Of a DNA stretch of 40,316 nt, positions 16,099 through 23,378 are shown piece by piece (within the stretch, counting starts at the first letter, position 1; each line of letters starts with the position of its first letter). This DNA is from JBBQWZ01 sp038210135. GTDB taxonomy: Bacteria > Acidobacteriota > Terriglobia > Bryobacterales > Bryobacteraceae. The stretch covers positions 1-40,316 of the forward strand of contig JBBQWZ010000053.1 of the NCBI GenBank assembly GCA_038210135.1, in the 5' to 3' direction. The notes below the pieces were generated by a model that made no database searches, was not told the DNA's origin, and saw nothing but the letters and a program-made list of their open reading frames with translations. The position numbers were made by a program, and so were the translations under genes.

Positions 16099-17349
16099 CT
16101 AGATACCGGTCTTTGCGGTCTGCTTGTCGCTGCCTTTGTTGACCCGAACTCCGGTATCGAGTCGCGGAAGATTTGTCGTCGCGACGGTTTCGCCATCGGC
16201 GACTCCTTCGACGATTTCGATCTCTTCGGGGAAGCGGTCTCCGATTTTGACCTCGCGCGCATCGATCTTTCCGTCATTCACGACAAACGCCTTGTTGGTG
16301 CCGTACACGTACGCCACCGCGCGCGTCGGCACCACGTGGATGCGCTCGATCTTGTCGGTTGGAATCCGCGCCCGCGCATAAGAGCCGGGCTTCAAGGCGG
16401 CACCCGGATTCTCGATCAGCACTTCGACCACGAAGGTACGTTTGGCCTGCTCGACGGTCGGCGAAATGCGCCAGATCTTGCCACGGAACTTCTTATTCTG
16501 ATACGCCTCGACCGTCACTTCCGCGATCTGCCCCACCTTCACCCAGGGCGCCATGCGCTCCGGCACCTCCAGCTTCAAGCGGATCGGATCGATCTTCACG
16601 AGCGTGATCAAGGGCGTGTTCACGCGAACAAACTGGCCCGGGGTCACGGTGCGTTCCTTGACGAACCCGGCGAAAGGCGCGCGGACGTTGGTGTCGCGCA
16701 GCTTCTTGCGCTGGAAATCCAACTGCGCGCGATATTGTTCGATCGCTTGAATCATGTTGCGCGCCTGATTCAGCGACGAATCGTAAGCGGCTTGGGCGGA
16801 CTTGTAACGAGCCTGCGCGCCATCGAGATCGGCCATCGGAGCGATCCCTTGATCGACCATCGACTTCACGCGGTCCAGGCGCTGCTTGGCGTCGGTGAAA
16901 TCGGCTTGCGCGCGCCGCACATCCGGCGCATCGCGAACGTCCTTGATGCGATCGGCTTCATTCTTCAAGCCCAGCCGTTCGAGCGATTGGAACAGGATGG
17001 CCTCGTTCTGCGTGACGACCAGCTTCTGTTCTTCATCATTAATATGAATGAGAACCTGCCCGGCCGAAACGGAGTCGCCGAGGTCCACCTTAATGTCATC
17101 CGCGCGGCCATCGATCTCGGCGCTGATCACGCTCTCGTCGAACGGATACATGGTGCCGACACTCTCGACCACACGCTGGACTTCACGCGACGTGACGAGC
17201 GCGGTGTTGACGGGGACGGGGCCGGTATCCTGCTTGGCTTGGACGGGCTGCTGCTTGGTACAGCTCGCGCTGATCAACAGCAATCCCGATACGGCGATCC
17301 AGCAAAGAGTCCGCAAACGATTATTGTAACAACGCCGCGAACGGGTCAC
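16099..17349 (-). CDS. RND-type efflux periplasmic adaptor lipoprotein (membrane fusion protein)
   Basis: The start is placed at GTG 17349, where GTGA overlaps the PilZ stop; this gives 416 residues with a basic n-region, the hydrophobic stretch LCWIAVSGLLLI and lipobox SASC. The mature protein has the adaptor plan: a barrel-sandwich half (SAEIDGRADDIKVDLGDSVS, then GQVLIHI), a long coiled-coil hairpin (about 140-235), the returning half RAPFAGFVKERTVTPGQFV, a beta-barrel and a membrane-proximal domain (VVPTRAVAYVYG to the end). Such proteins bridge an inner-membrane pump to an outer-membrane channel. No pump or channel gene is adjacent, so its partner must be encoded elsewhere. It is the third gene of an overlapping chain. 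Confidence 0.9.
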   Translation of the reverse strand: MTRSRRCYNNRLRTLCWIAVSGLLLISASCTKQQPVQAKQDTGPVPVNTALVTSREVQRVVESVGTMYPFDESVISAEIDGRADDIKVDLGDSVSAGQVLIHINDEEQKLVVTQNEAILFQSLERLGLKNEADRIKDVRDAPDVRRAQADFTDAKQRLDRVKSMVDQGIAPMADLDGAQARYKSAQAAYDSSLNQARNMIQAIEQYRAQLDFQRKKLRDTNVRAPFAGFVKERTVTPGQFVRVNTPLITLVKIDPIRLKLEVPERMAPWVKVGQIAEVTVEAYQNKKFRGKIWRISPTVEQAKRTFVVEVLIENPGAALKPGSYARARIPTDKIERIHVVPTRAVAYVYGTNKAFVVNDGKIDAREVKIGDRFPEEIEIVEGVADGETVATTNLPRLDTGVRVNKGSDKQTAKTGI

Positions 17350-17624
17350 GGGATGACCAGGAATCCGGTCTCGATGCCGTTGCCCAAAACCCGGTTCCAC
17401 ATCACCCGCGCGCGCCCCGCTCCAGCCGAATGTGAGAACTCGACGATCGCGCCGCTTTCGAGCGACGGGCAATCGTGCAGAATCCGAAATCCGCCCAGGC
17501 TCAAGTCGATTAACGAGCCCTCGAACTCCATCGGTTGGGGATTGTGAAAGCGCACGCGAACGCCGCCGGAGGCTTTTCGACGCGGCTCTCTGCGCTTCTC
17601 GCCGATGGCGGCGCCGGTCTTCAT
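17346..17624 (-). CDS. PilZ domain protein (c-di-GMP receptor candidate)
   Basis: A 92-residue protein starting at ATG 17624, which overlaps the stop of the upstream activator gene as ATGA. The c-di-GMP signature is present: RREPRR (RxxxR) near residue 10 and DLSLGG (DxSxxG) near residue 40, followed by the strands of a short beta-barrel (GAIVEFSHSAG, RARVMWNR, GNGIETGFLVI). It is essentially a lone PilZ domain. Its own stop overlaps the start of the efflux adaptor. A c-di-GMP synthase/hydrolase gene begins about 1.3 kb away on the other strand, so a local c-di-GMP circuit is plausible. Confidence 0.88.
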   Translation of the reverse strand: MKTGAAIGEKRREPRRKASGGVRVRFHNPQPMEFEGSLIDLSLGGFRILHDCPSLESGAIVEFSHSAGAGRARVMWNRVLGNGIETGFLVIP

Positions 17625-18601
17625 GCGATTTGCGCCACCGCTTCGACGGGCGTGTCCATTCCGTAGATTTTCAATTTGCGGCTCAGCGTTCGCCGGGAGA
17701 TTCCCAGTTGATCGGCCGCGCGCTGCTGATGGCCGCCGGTACGTTCGAGCGTCTCGAAGATCAACCGCTTCTCCATCACATCGAGAGTGACCGGCCCTTG
17801 ATGCATCGCACTCGTACTGACATAGCCGGGCTGTCGAAGCTCCAGCGGCAGATGCGAAGCGCGGATCTCCGGCTCGCGGCTCATCACCGAAGCCCGCACA
17901 ATCGTGTTGCGCAATTCCCGGATGTTGCCCGGCCAGTGATATCGAACCAGGGCGTCCATGGCGCAAGGCGAAAGGAACAGCCCCGGATTTTGCAGTTGGA
18001 GGAAGTGCCTGGCGAGAGGAATGATGTCGTCGTAACGCTGCCGCAGCGGAGGAACTTTGATGGCGATCTGGCTCAAGCGGTGAAAGAGATCGCTGCGGAA
18101 CTGCCCACTGGCGACCGCCTTTTCGAGGTCCTGATTGGTGGCCGCAACCACCCGGACATCCACCGACACCTTGCGCGTGCCACCCAACCGGTAATAGGAT
18201 GCGCCATCGAGAACGCGCAGAAGCTTCACCTGCATGCGCGGCTCGAGCTCGCCGATTTCATCCAGGAACAAGGTGCCCTGATGGGCCAGTTCAAACAAGC
18301 CCGGCTTGGCGGTGTCCGCTCCGCTGAAGGCTCCCTTTTCGTAGCCGAACAGCTCGCTCTCCATCAGGTGTTCGGGCAGGGCCGCGCAACTGACGTCCAC
18401 CCAGGCACGGGAGGCGCGCATGGAGTGATGATGGACCGCGCGGGCGACGATTTCCTTGCCGCATCCGCTTTCGCCGGTGATCAGGACCGTCGCCGTGGTC
18501 AGCGCAACGCGCTCGGCGGTTAGGAACAATTGTCGCATCAGCTCGCTAGCCACGATCGCCGACATCCCGAGATAGTTACGCGCCGTAGAGGTTTCTGCCA
18601 T
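17621..18601 (-). CDS. Sigma-54-dependent transcriptional activator without a receiver domain
   Basis: A 326-residue bacterial enhancer-binding protein. The AAA+ domain has Walker A GESGCGKE (43-50), the sigma-54 contact loop as GAFSGA (90-95; the common form is GAFTGA), Walker B GTLFLDEIGE, and the sensor region VRVVAATNQDLE. A Fis-type helix-turn-helix closes the protein (QQRAADQLGISRRTLSRKL). Only about 12 residues precede the AAA+ domain, so there is no receiver, GAF or PAS input; activity must be set by a partner protein or by abundance, as with PspF. It is cotranslated with PilZ and the efflux adaptor through overlapping stops and starts. Confidence 0.93.
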   Translation of the reverse strand: MAETSTARNYLGMSAIVASELMRQLFLTAERVALTTATVLITGESGCGKEIVARAVHHHSMRASRAWVDVSCAALPEHLMESELFGYEKGAFSGADTAKPGLFELAHQGTLFLDEIGELEPRMQVKLLRVLDGASYYRLGGTRKVSVDVRVVAATNQDLEKAVASGQFRSDLFHRLSQIAIKVPPLRQRYDDIIPLARHFLQLQNPGLFLSPCAMDALVRYHWPGNIRELRNTIVRASVMSREPEIRASHLPLELRQPGYVSTSAMHQGPVTLDVMEKRLIFETLERTGGHQQRAADQLGISRRTLSRKLKIYGMDTPVEAVAQIA

Positions 18602-18615
18602 AGGACCGTTGTTTG

Positions 18616-18660
18616 AGGGGCTACATCCCTATTTCGTCATTTATAGAGGGAGTACACCCT
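18616..18660. promoter_or_regulatory. Paired AGGG-N6/7-CCCT dyads upstream of the activator gene
   Basis: AGGG-N7-CCCT at 18616-18630 and AGGG-N6-CCCT at 18647-18660 both contain TACA in the spacer. Their centres are about 31 bases apart, roughly three helical turns. They lie 15 and 46 bases before the activator start codon and could be an operator or enhancer site. The rest of the 325-base gap to the next gene shows only a candidate promoter. Confidence 0.35.
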
Positions 18661-18843
18661 AGACGTTTCGCCGTAGGTAACGACAAAAAGCCACGTAGCC
18701 CGACCATCGTCAGTACTGGATGGGACAAAACGTCGCAGCGTACTATCCGACGTAGATTGTTGGAGATACGGCGGGCGGTGAAGAATGCTCTGGCGATCGA
18801 TGAGCCAATATGGCACCTCGTCGAGCCTGCTATTTATGCGAAA

Positions 18844-18871
18844 TTGTGCTCTTAAGTCCTTACTCTATATA
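18844..18871 (+). promoter_or_regulatory. Putative promoter of the HD-GYP/GGDEF gene
   Basis: TTGTGC (18844-18849) and TATATA (18866-18871) are separated by 16 bases. Transcription would start about 45-50 bases before ATG 18926. Confidence 0.4.
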
Positions 18872-18925
18872 GGCCTACGGGGATAGACAGAGATTGGCCG
18901 CCGGGGTGCAAAGCAGTTGGTTTCC

Positions 18926-21412
18926 ATGCCTGCCCCCGAGACCAATACGGATCCGCTGCCACAACGTGCGCAAGTCTACATTGCGATCGTGTCGGCATTC
19001 GGCTTGGCGGTGCTGGCGACCGGATTGGCGAAGTGGGATTCGCCGGATCTGGTCAAGTATGGATGCTACCTGTTCGTCGCGCTCGCTGCATCCGGCCTGA
19101 AGATCTCGTTCCCGACCATGGCCGGGACCCTTTCCGTCAACTTCCTGTTCATCCTTTTCGGCATCATCGAGCTGACCATTTCTGAAACGCTGTTGCTCAG
19201 CGTCCTGACTACGGTCTTGCAGTGCCTGATCCACACCCAGCGCAAGCCGCGGCCGGTTCAGATTCTGTTCAACGTCGCGAGCGTGGCGAACGCCGTCTGG
19301 GTTACGAACCTGGTCTATCACTCTTCCGTGATGAGCCAGCCGAGCCTGGACATCTCGGTCCGCCTGGTCTTCGCGACCGTCGCCTTCTTCCTGATGAACA
19401 CCTTCCCGGTTTCGGTGGTCATCTCGCTGACCGAAACCAAATCCCTCGGCCAGATCTGGAAGGAATGCTACTTCTGGTCGCTGCCGTATTACCTGGTCGG
19501 CGCCGGAATCGCTTATCTCTCGAGCCTCGCCAACCACTACGTCGGCTGGCAGACCGCCCTGCTGATTGTCCCCGTGGTCTACCTGATCTATCGTTCTTAC
19601 TGCCTCTACCTCGCTCGCCTCGAAGACGAAAAGCAGCACGCCGAAGAGATGTCGTCGCTCCACTTGCGGACCATCGAAGCGCTGGCGCTCGCCATCGAAG
19701 CCAAGGATCATACGACCCACGATCACTTGCAGCGCGTGCAGGTTTACGCCATGGAATTGGGCAAGGAGCTGGGCCTTTCGGCTCACGATCTCGAAGCCTT
19801 GCAGGCGGCTTCCCTGCTCCACGATATCGGCAAGCTGGCGGTTCCGGAGCACATCATTTCGAAGCCTGGCCGTCTCACTCCCGAAGAATTCGAGAAGATG
19901 AAGATCCACCCGGTGGTCGGCGCGGAGATTCTGGAGCGCGTTCAGTTTCCTTATCCCGTCGTCCCCATCGTCCGGTCGCACCATGAGAAGTGGGACGGCA
20001 CCGGCTATCCGAGCGGCCTGCGCGGCGAAGAGATTCCCCTCGGCGCGCGCATCTTATCGGCCGTCGATTGTCTCGACGCGCTCGCCACCGATCGCCAATA
20101 TCGACGGGCCCTGCCGCTCGACGAAGCGATGAAGGTGGTCCTCGGCGAAGCGGGCCGCCAGTTCGATCCGAAAGTGGTCGAGCTTCTGGCAAAACGCTAC
20201 GTCGCACTCGAGAAGAAGGCGCTCGCCAAGAACCCGCATCCGATCAAGCTCTCAGTCGACGTCAAAATCGCGAATGGAGCAGCTCCCGCGGTGGGCTTCG
20301 AGAGCACCGCGGCGAATCAAGCGGGAACGTCGGCGAACGGCGAACGGTCCATGGACTTCCTCGTTTCGATCGCCGCCGCCCGGCAGGAAGTGCAGGCGCT
20401 GTTCGAACTCGCGCAGGACCTTGGCAATTCGTTGAGCCTCGACGAAACGCTTTCGGTTTTGGCGGTCCGGCTGCGCCGCATGATTCCCCATCATTCGATG
20501 GCGATGTACATTAAACGCGAGCAAAAGCTGATTCCCGAATACGTCAACGGCGACGACTTCCGTCTGTTCTCCTCTCTCGAAATTCCGGTAGGACAGGGCC
20601 TGTCGGGCTGGGTCGCGGACAATCGCAAGCCGATCGTGAACGGCAATCCGTCGGTCGAACCCGGCTACTTGAACGATCCGTCGAAGTTTTCGACGTTGCG
20701 TTCCGCGCTGGCGGTTCCGCTCGAAGGAGTCAACGGCGTGGTTGGCGTGATGACGCTCTATCATGTGGACAAAGACGCGTTCAGCAAGGATCATTTGCGG
20801 ATCCTGCTGGCGATCAGCTCCAAGGTTTCGCTGTCGATTGAGAACGCGTTGAAATACCGGCAGGCGGAGAGTTCGGCGACGACGGATTACCTCACCGGTC
20901 TACCGAATGCGCGCAGCTTATTCCTCCACCTCGATTCCGAATTGTCTCGTTGCCGCCGGATGAATACGCCGCTCGCCGTTCTGGTGTGCGATCTGAATGG
21001 CTTCAAACAGGTCAACGATCGCTTCGGCCACCTCGAAGGCAACAAGGTTTTGAAAGAAGTCGCACGCAGCTTGAAAGACAGCTGCCGTGAATATGACTAC
21101 ACGGCTCGCATGGGCGGAGACGAGTTCGTTATCATTCTGCCTGGCCTGAAGCCGGAAGATATCGAGCCGAAGATCGCCAGAATGCGCGGCCTGGTCGCGC
21201 AGGCCGGTCGCGCCGTCTGCAACAGCGACGTCCTCTCACTGGCGATCGGCCGCGCCCAATATCCGGAAGACGGAACCGACGCCGAGCAGTTGCTGGCCGA
21301 AGCCGATAAGCGGATGTACAAAGAGAAGCAGACGCAAAAGCTAGCGGTTCCGCCGAATGTCGCGACCGATTGGGCGACGCGCTGGTCCGCGCCAGTCACT
21401 ACCATCCAATAA
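18926..21412 (+). CDS. Membrane HD-GYP / GAF / GGDEF bifunctional c-di-GMP enzyme
   Basis: ATG 18926 gives 828 residues; a TTG three codons earlier is possible. Residues 1-225 form a membrane sensor of about seven helices. The HD-GYP phosphodiesterase domain follows (about 245-430), with HDIGK at 299-303 and HHEKWDGTGYP at 352-362, both intact. A GAF domain covers about 490-640. The diguanylate cyclase domain (about 645-810) has an intact GGDEF at 730-734 and a product-inhibition I-site, REYD, at 721-724, five residues before it. Both catalytic centres therefore look functional, so the enzyme could make and break c-di-GMP, switched by the membrane and GAF inputs. The nearby PilZ protein is a possible receptor. 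The HD-GYP domain lying before GGDEF in one chain is less common than GGDEF-EAL. Confidence 0.93.
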   Translation: MPAPETNTDPLPQRAQVYIAIVSAFGLAVLATGLAKWDSPDLVKYGCYLFVALAASGLKISFPTMAGTLSVNFLFILFGIIELTISETLLLSVLTTVLQCLIHTQRKPRPVQILFNVASVANAVWVTNLVYHSSVMSQPSLDISVRLVFATVAFFLMNTFPVSVVISLTETKSLGQIWKECYFWSLPYYLVGAGIAYLSSLANHYVGWQTALLIVPVVYLIYRSYCLYLARLEDEKQHAEEMSSLHLRTIEALALAIEAKDHTTHDHLQRVQVYAMELGKELGLSAHDLEALQAASLLHDIGKLAVPEHIISKPGRLTPEEFEKMKIHPVVGAEILERVQFPYPVVPIVRSHHEKWDGTGYPSGLRGEEIPLGARILSAVDCLDALATDRQYRRALPLDEAMKVVLGEAGRQFDPKVVELLAKRYVALEKKALAKNPHPIKLSVDVKIANGAAPAVGFESTAANQAGTSANGERSMDFLVSIAAARQEVQALFELAQDLGNSLSLDETLSVLAVRLRRMIPHHSMAMYIKREQKLIPEYVNGDDFRLFSSLEIPVGQGLSGWVADNRKPIVNGNPSVEPGYLNDPSKFSTLRSALAVPLEGVNGVVGVMTLYHVDKDAFSKDHLRILLAISSKVSLSIENALKYRQAESSATTDYLTGLPNARSLFLHLDSELSRCRRMNTPLAVLVCDLNGFKQVNDRFGHLEGNKVLKEVARSLKDSCREYDYTARMGGDEFVIILPGLKPEDIEPKIARMRGLVAQAGRAVCNSDVLSLAIGRAQYPEDGTDAEQLLAEADKRMYKEKQTQKLAVPPNVATDWATRWSAPVTTIQ

Positions 21413-21462
21413 GATTTCTACCCCCGAGGCGCGAGTCCGATCGCGCTCACTCATTTCCCCGC

Positions 21463-21798
21463 TTGAACCCGGAGCGTGAGCGACGGGACCTCGGGCCGAT
21501 AAGCACTCCGTCGAAAATCAAAATTAGTATCCGCTCCCGACGCCCTCCTTCGGAGGACTGTGGTCGCGGCTCGGAGTCAGAGTCGTGTTCATGTCCGGTC
21601 TCGGATTCATAGGTCGATTCGGCGGCGAACTCCATTAGTGGCTGTCCGCGATCGACCTTTACCGTGGTTGACTGACGAAGAGTCCCCGCCCTTACGGGCG
21701 GGCTAAACGTGAGAGATCCGCGTACTAAAGGGATTTCGCGGACATCCCCCTAGGCGGCTTGGGCAGATTTCTCATCGCTGACGCTCAGGGTTCAAGCC
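21463..21798. repeat. Cluster of REP-like elements between the c-di-GMP enzyme and the permease
   Basis: Three members of one repeat family lie in this 450-base gap, which holds no gene. At 21463-21492 a minus-strand copy ends in CTCCGGGTTCAA. At 21682-21706 a related copy contains the perfect hairpin CCCGCCC-ttac-GGGCGGG. At 21773-21798 a partial copy contains GACGCTCAGGGTTCAA. Other copies occur at 22754, 37482, 38478 and 38561. Confidence 0.7.
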
Positions 21799-21861
21799 TA
21801 ATTGGGATCATTAGTGAGGCCTCGTTGGTTCCAATGCCAGTCGTCGTGGATCTCCCCCGGG

Positions 21862-22626
21862 CTACTTTGCCACCCAGGAATAAATTGCTACGGCGAAGCC
21901 GATGAAGATTACGAACAGGCGGACGTATTCGGGCTTGGTGCGGCGGGCGACCCTAGCTCCAGCGTAGCCTCCGGCGACGGTCATGACAGCCATGATGGCG
22001 GCGTACTTCCAAACGATGACGCCTGAATACGCGAAGATGATCAGCGTCATGCTGTTGATTCCGCCGGCGAGGATGTTCTTGACGGCGTTGATTTCGTGGA
22101 TGCCGCCGATGCCCATGAAGGCGAGCGAACTGAGCATGAGAATTCCGATGCCGGCTCCGAAATAGCCACCGTAGATTCCGACTAGAAATTGAAAGAAGAT
22201 GATGGCGATGACGGTTCCGCGAGTGGGTGTAGCGGCGGAATGCGTTCCGAGCCAGCGCTGCACGGGACGCTGGATCAGCATCAACGTGGACGCCAGAATC
22301 AGCAGCCACGGAATCATGTTGGCGAATACTTTTTCGGGTAGACGGATGACGAGCAGCGAACCGATGATGCCGCCGAGAAGGCTGGGGGGCAGCAGGCGGA
22401 TCAAGTGTTGGCGGCTGGCGGCGAGTTCCCGGCGGAATCCCCAGGCGGCGGCGAGCGATCCGGGAAAAAGCGCCATAGTGCTGGTGGCGTTAGCGGCGAT
22501 CGGTCCGAGGACGGTGAGAAGGCTGGGGAAGGTGAGCAGCGTTCCGCCGCCGGCTACGGAGTTGACGGCTCCGGCGGCGAAGGCGGATCCGAGCAGGAGC
22601 GCGATGCTTCCGGGCGAATCCGTCAT
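21862..22626 (-). CDS. TauE/SafE family membrane permease
   Basis: A 254-residue membrane protein with about seven to eight hydrophobic helices in two related halves. The first half has GAVNSVAGGGTLLTFPSLL, the signature of the TauE/SafE (DUF81) family; the second has GIYGGYFGAGIGILMLSSL and then NILAGGINSMTLIIF. Family members export sulfite, sulfoacetate or other small anions, or take up organic acids; the substrate cannot be read here. A start at ATG 22626 fits a hydrophobic N-terminus, but no clear ribosome binding site is seen. It is not obviously in an operon. Confidence 0.92.
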   Translation of the reverse strand: MTDSPGSIALLLGSAFAAGAVNSVAGGGTLLTFPSLLTVLGPIAANATSTMALFPGSLAAAWGFRRELAASRQHLIRLLPPSLLGGIIGSLLVIRLPEKVFANMIPWLLILASTLMLIQRPVQRWLGTHSAATPTRGTVIAIIFFQFLVGIYGGYFGAGIGILMLSSLAFMGIGGIHEINAVKNILAGGINSMTLIIFAYSGVIVWKYAAIMAVMTVAGGYAGARVARRTKPEYVRLFVIFIGFAVAIYSWVAK

Positions 22627-22723
22627 GTCGCGGCGGTCCGTGAATTTATCGAGGCTGAACGCATTCTGTAATAGTGTCGCCTGCCTTTGTGGTTTCGCGC
22701 AGGGCGGCGAATCTGATTTGAAT

Positions 22724-22809
22724 GCACAGGCCGGAGGCCTATGCCACCTTCCGTGGTCCGCTCCCTAACGGTCGCGGTTCGGTGCTGAACAGTCGCGGTT
22801 CGGTGCTGA
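22724..22809. repeat. Hairpin-repeat copy, REP-like copy and a short tandem repeat
   Basis: 22724-22747 is a single copy of the 26-bp unit arrayed at 12357-12499, with stem AGGCC-gga-GGCCT instead of AGGTC-gga-GACCT. 22754-22782 is a divergent member of the REP-like family (GGTCCGCTCCCTAACGGTCG...). An 18-base sequence ending GGTTCGGTGCTGA is repeated at 22771-22788 and 22792-22809. These fill most of the 313-base gap before rpsO. Confidence 0.7.
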
Positions 22810-22938
22810 GTGTGGGAGGTTGCCGCGCGCTTGAACTTCCCGCGGAATGGCTATCGGTTTCCCATTTGTTTGCGCGGTATGGTACTCTACGGTTGATACA
22901 AAACGATTAAGAACTAGACGAGGAGTATTTACTTTCGA

Positions 22939-23208
22939 ATGGCACTGGCGGCAGAAGTCAAATCAACGGTCATTTCCAAGTACCGGGTCCACACGACCGA
23001 TACTGGATCGCCAGAGGTGCAAGTAGCTATCCTCAGTAAGCGTCTCTTAGAGCTTCAGGATCACTTCAAGGCTAACAAGAAGGATCACCACTCTCGGAGA
23101 GGTCTGCTGATGATGGTTCAGCGCCGCCGACGGCTGCTCGATTATCTGCGCAGCCACAGCCCGGATCGGTACAAGGCTCTCATCACGAGTCTTGGCATCC
23201 GCCGCTAG
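22939..23208 (+). CDS. rpsO: 30S ribosomal protein S15
   Basis: An 89-residue protein matching S15 along its whole length: TDTGSPEVQVAILSKRLLEL, the HHSRRGLLMMVQRRRRLLDY segment that binds 16S rRNA helices, and the closing YKALITSLGIRR. S15 nucleates assembly of the central domain of the small subunit. GAGGAG lies about 13 bases before ATG 22939, a little further than usual. The following gene is pnp, the conserved bacterial order. In many bacteria S15 and PNPase control this pair after transcription; no such element is proven here. Confidence 0.98.
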   Translation: MALAAEVKSTVISKYRVHTTDTGSPEVQVAILSKRLLELQDHFKANKKDHHSRRGLLMMVQRRRRLLDYLRSHSPDRYKALITSLGIRR

Positions 23209-23219
23209 GTAAAATGTCA

Positions 23220-23235
23220 GCTGGATGGTTCCAGC
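23220..23235 (+). other. Hairpin in the rpsO-pnp spacer
   Basis: GCTGGA-tggt-TCCAGC is a perfect six-base-pair stem starting 12 bases after the rpsO stop. No T run follows, so it is not a classical terminator. It may be an mRNA processing or 3'-end stabilising structure of the rpsO-pnp transcript. Confidence 0.45.
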
Positions 23236-23378
23236 ACCCGAAACCGTAAATTCTCGAGAGTAGAGACAGTCCTTCCCGCGTTTACTCCCAGTCTCCTCTT
23301 AATCGAACGAAGAGCCGTCTAGCGGCGCGTCTAACCACGCGCATTCGTTGCGGCCGCGATTGATTAAGGACCTAGTAC

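Noticed and set aside
18811..18835. TGGCAC-like sequence as a sigma-54 promoter
   Set aside because: The GC element is not at the required distance from GG.
18613..18855. 80-codon frame in the gap before the c-di-GMP enzyme
   Set aside because: It covers the dyad sites, has no ribosome binding site and no recognisable domain.
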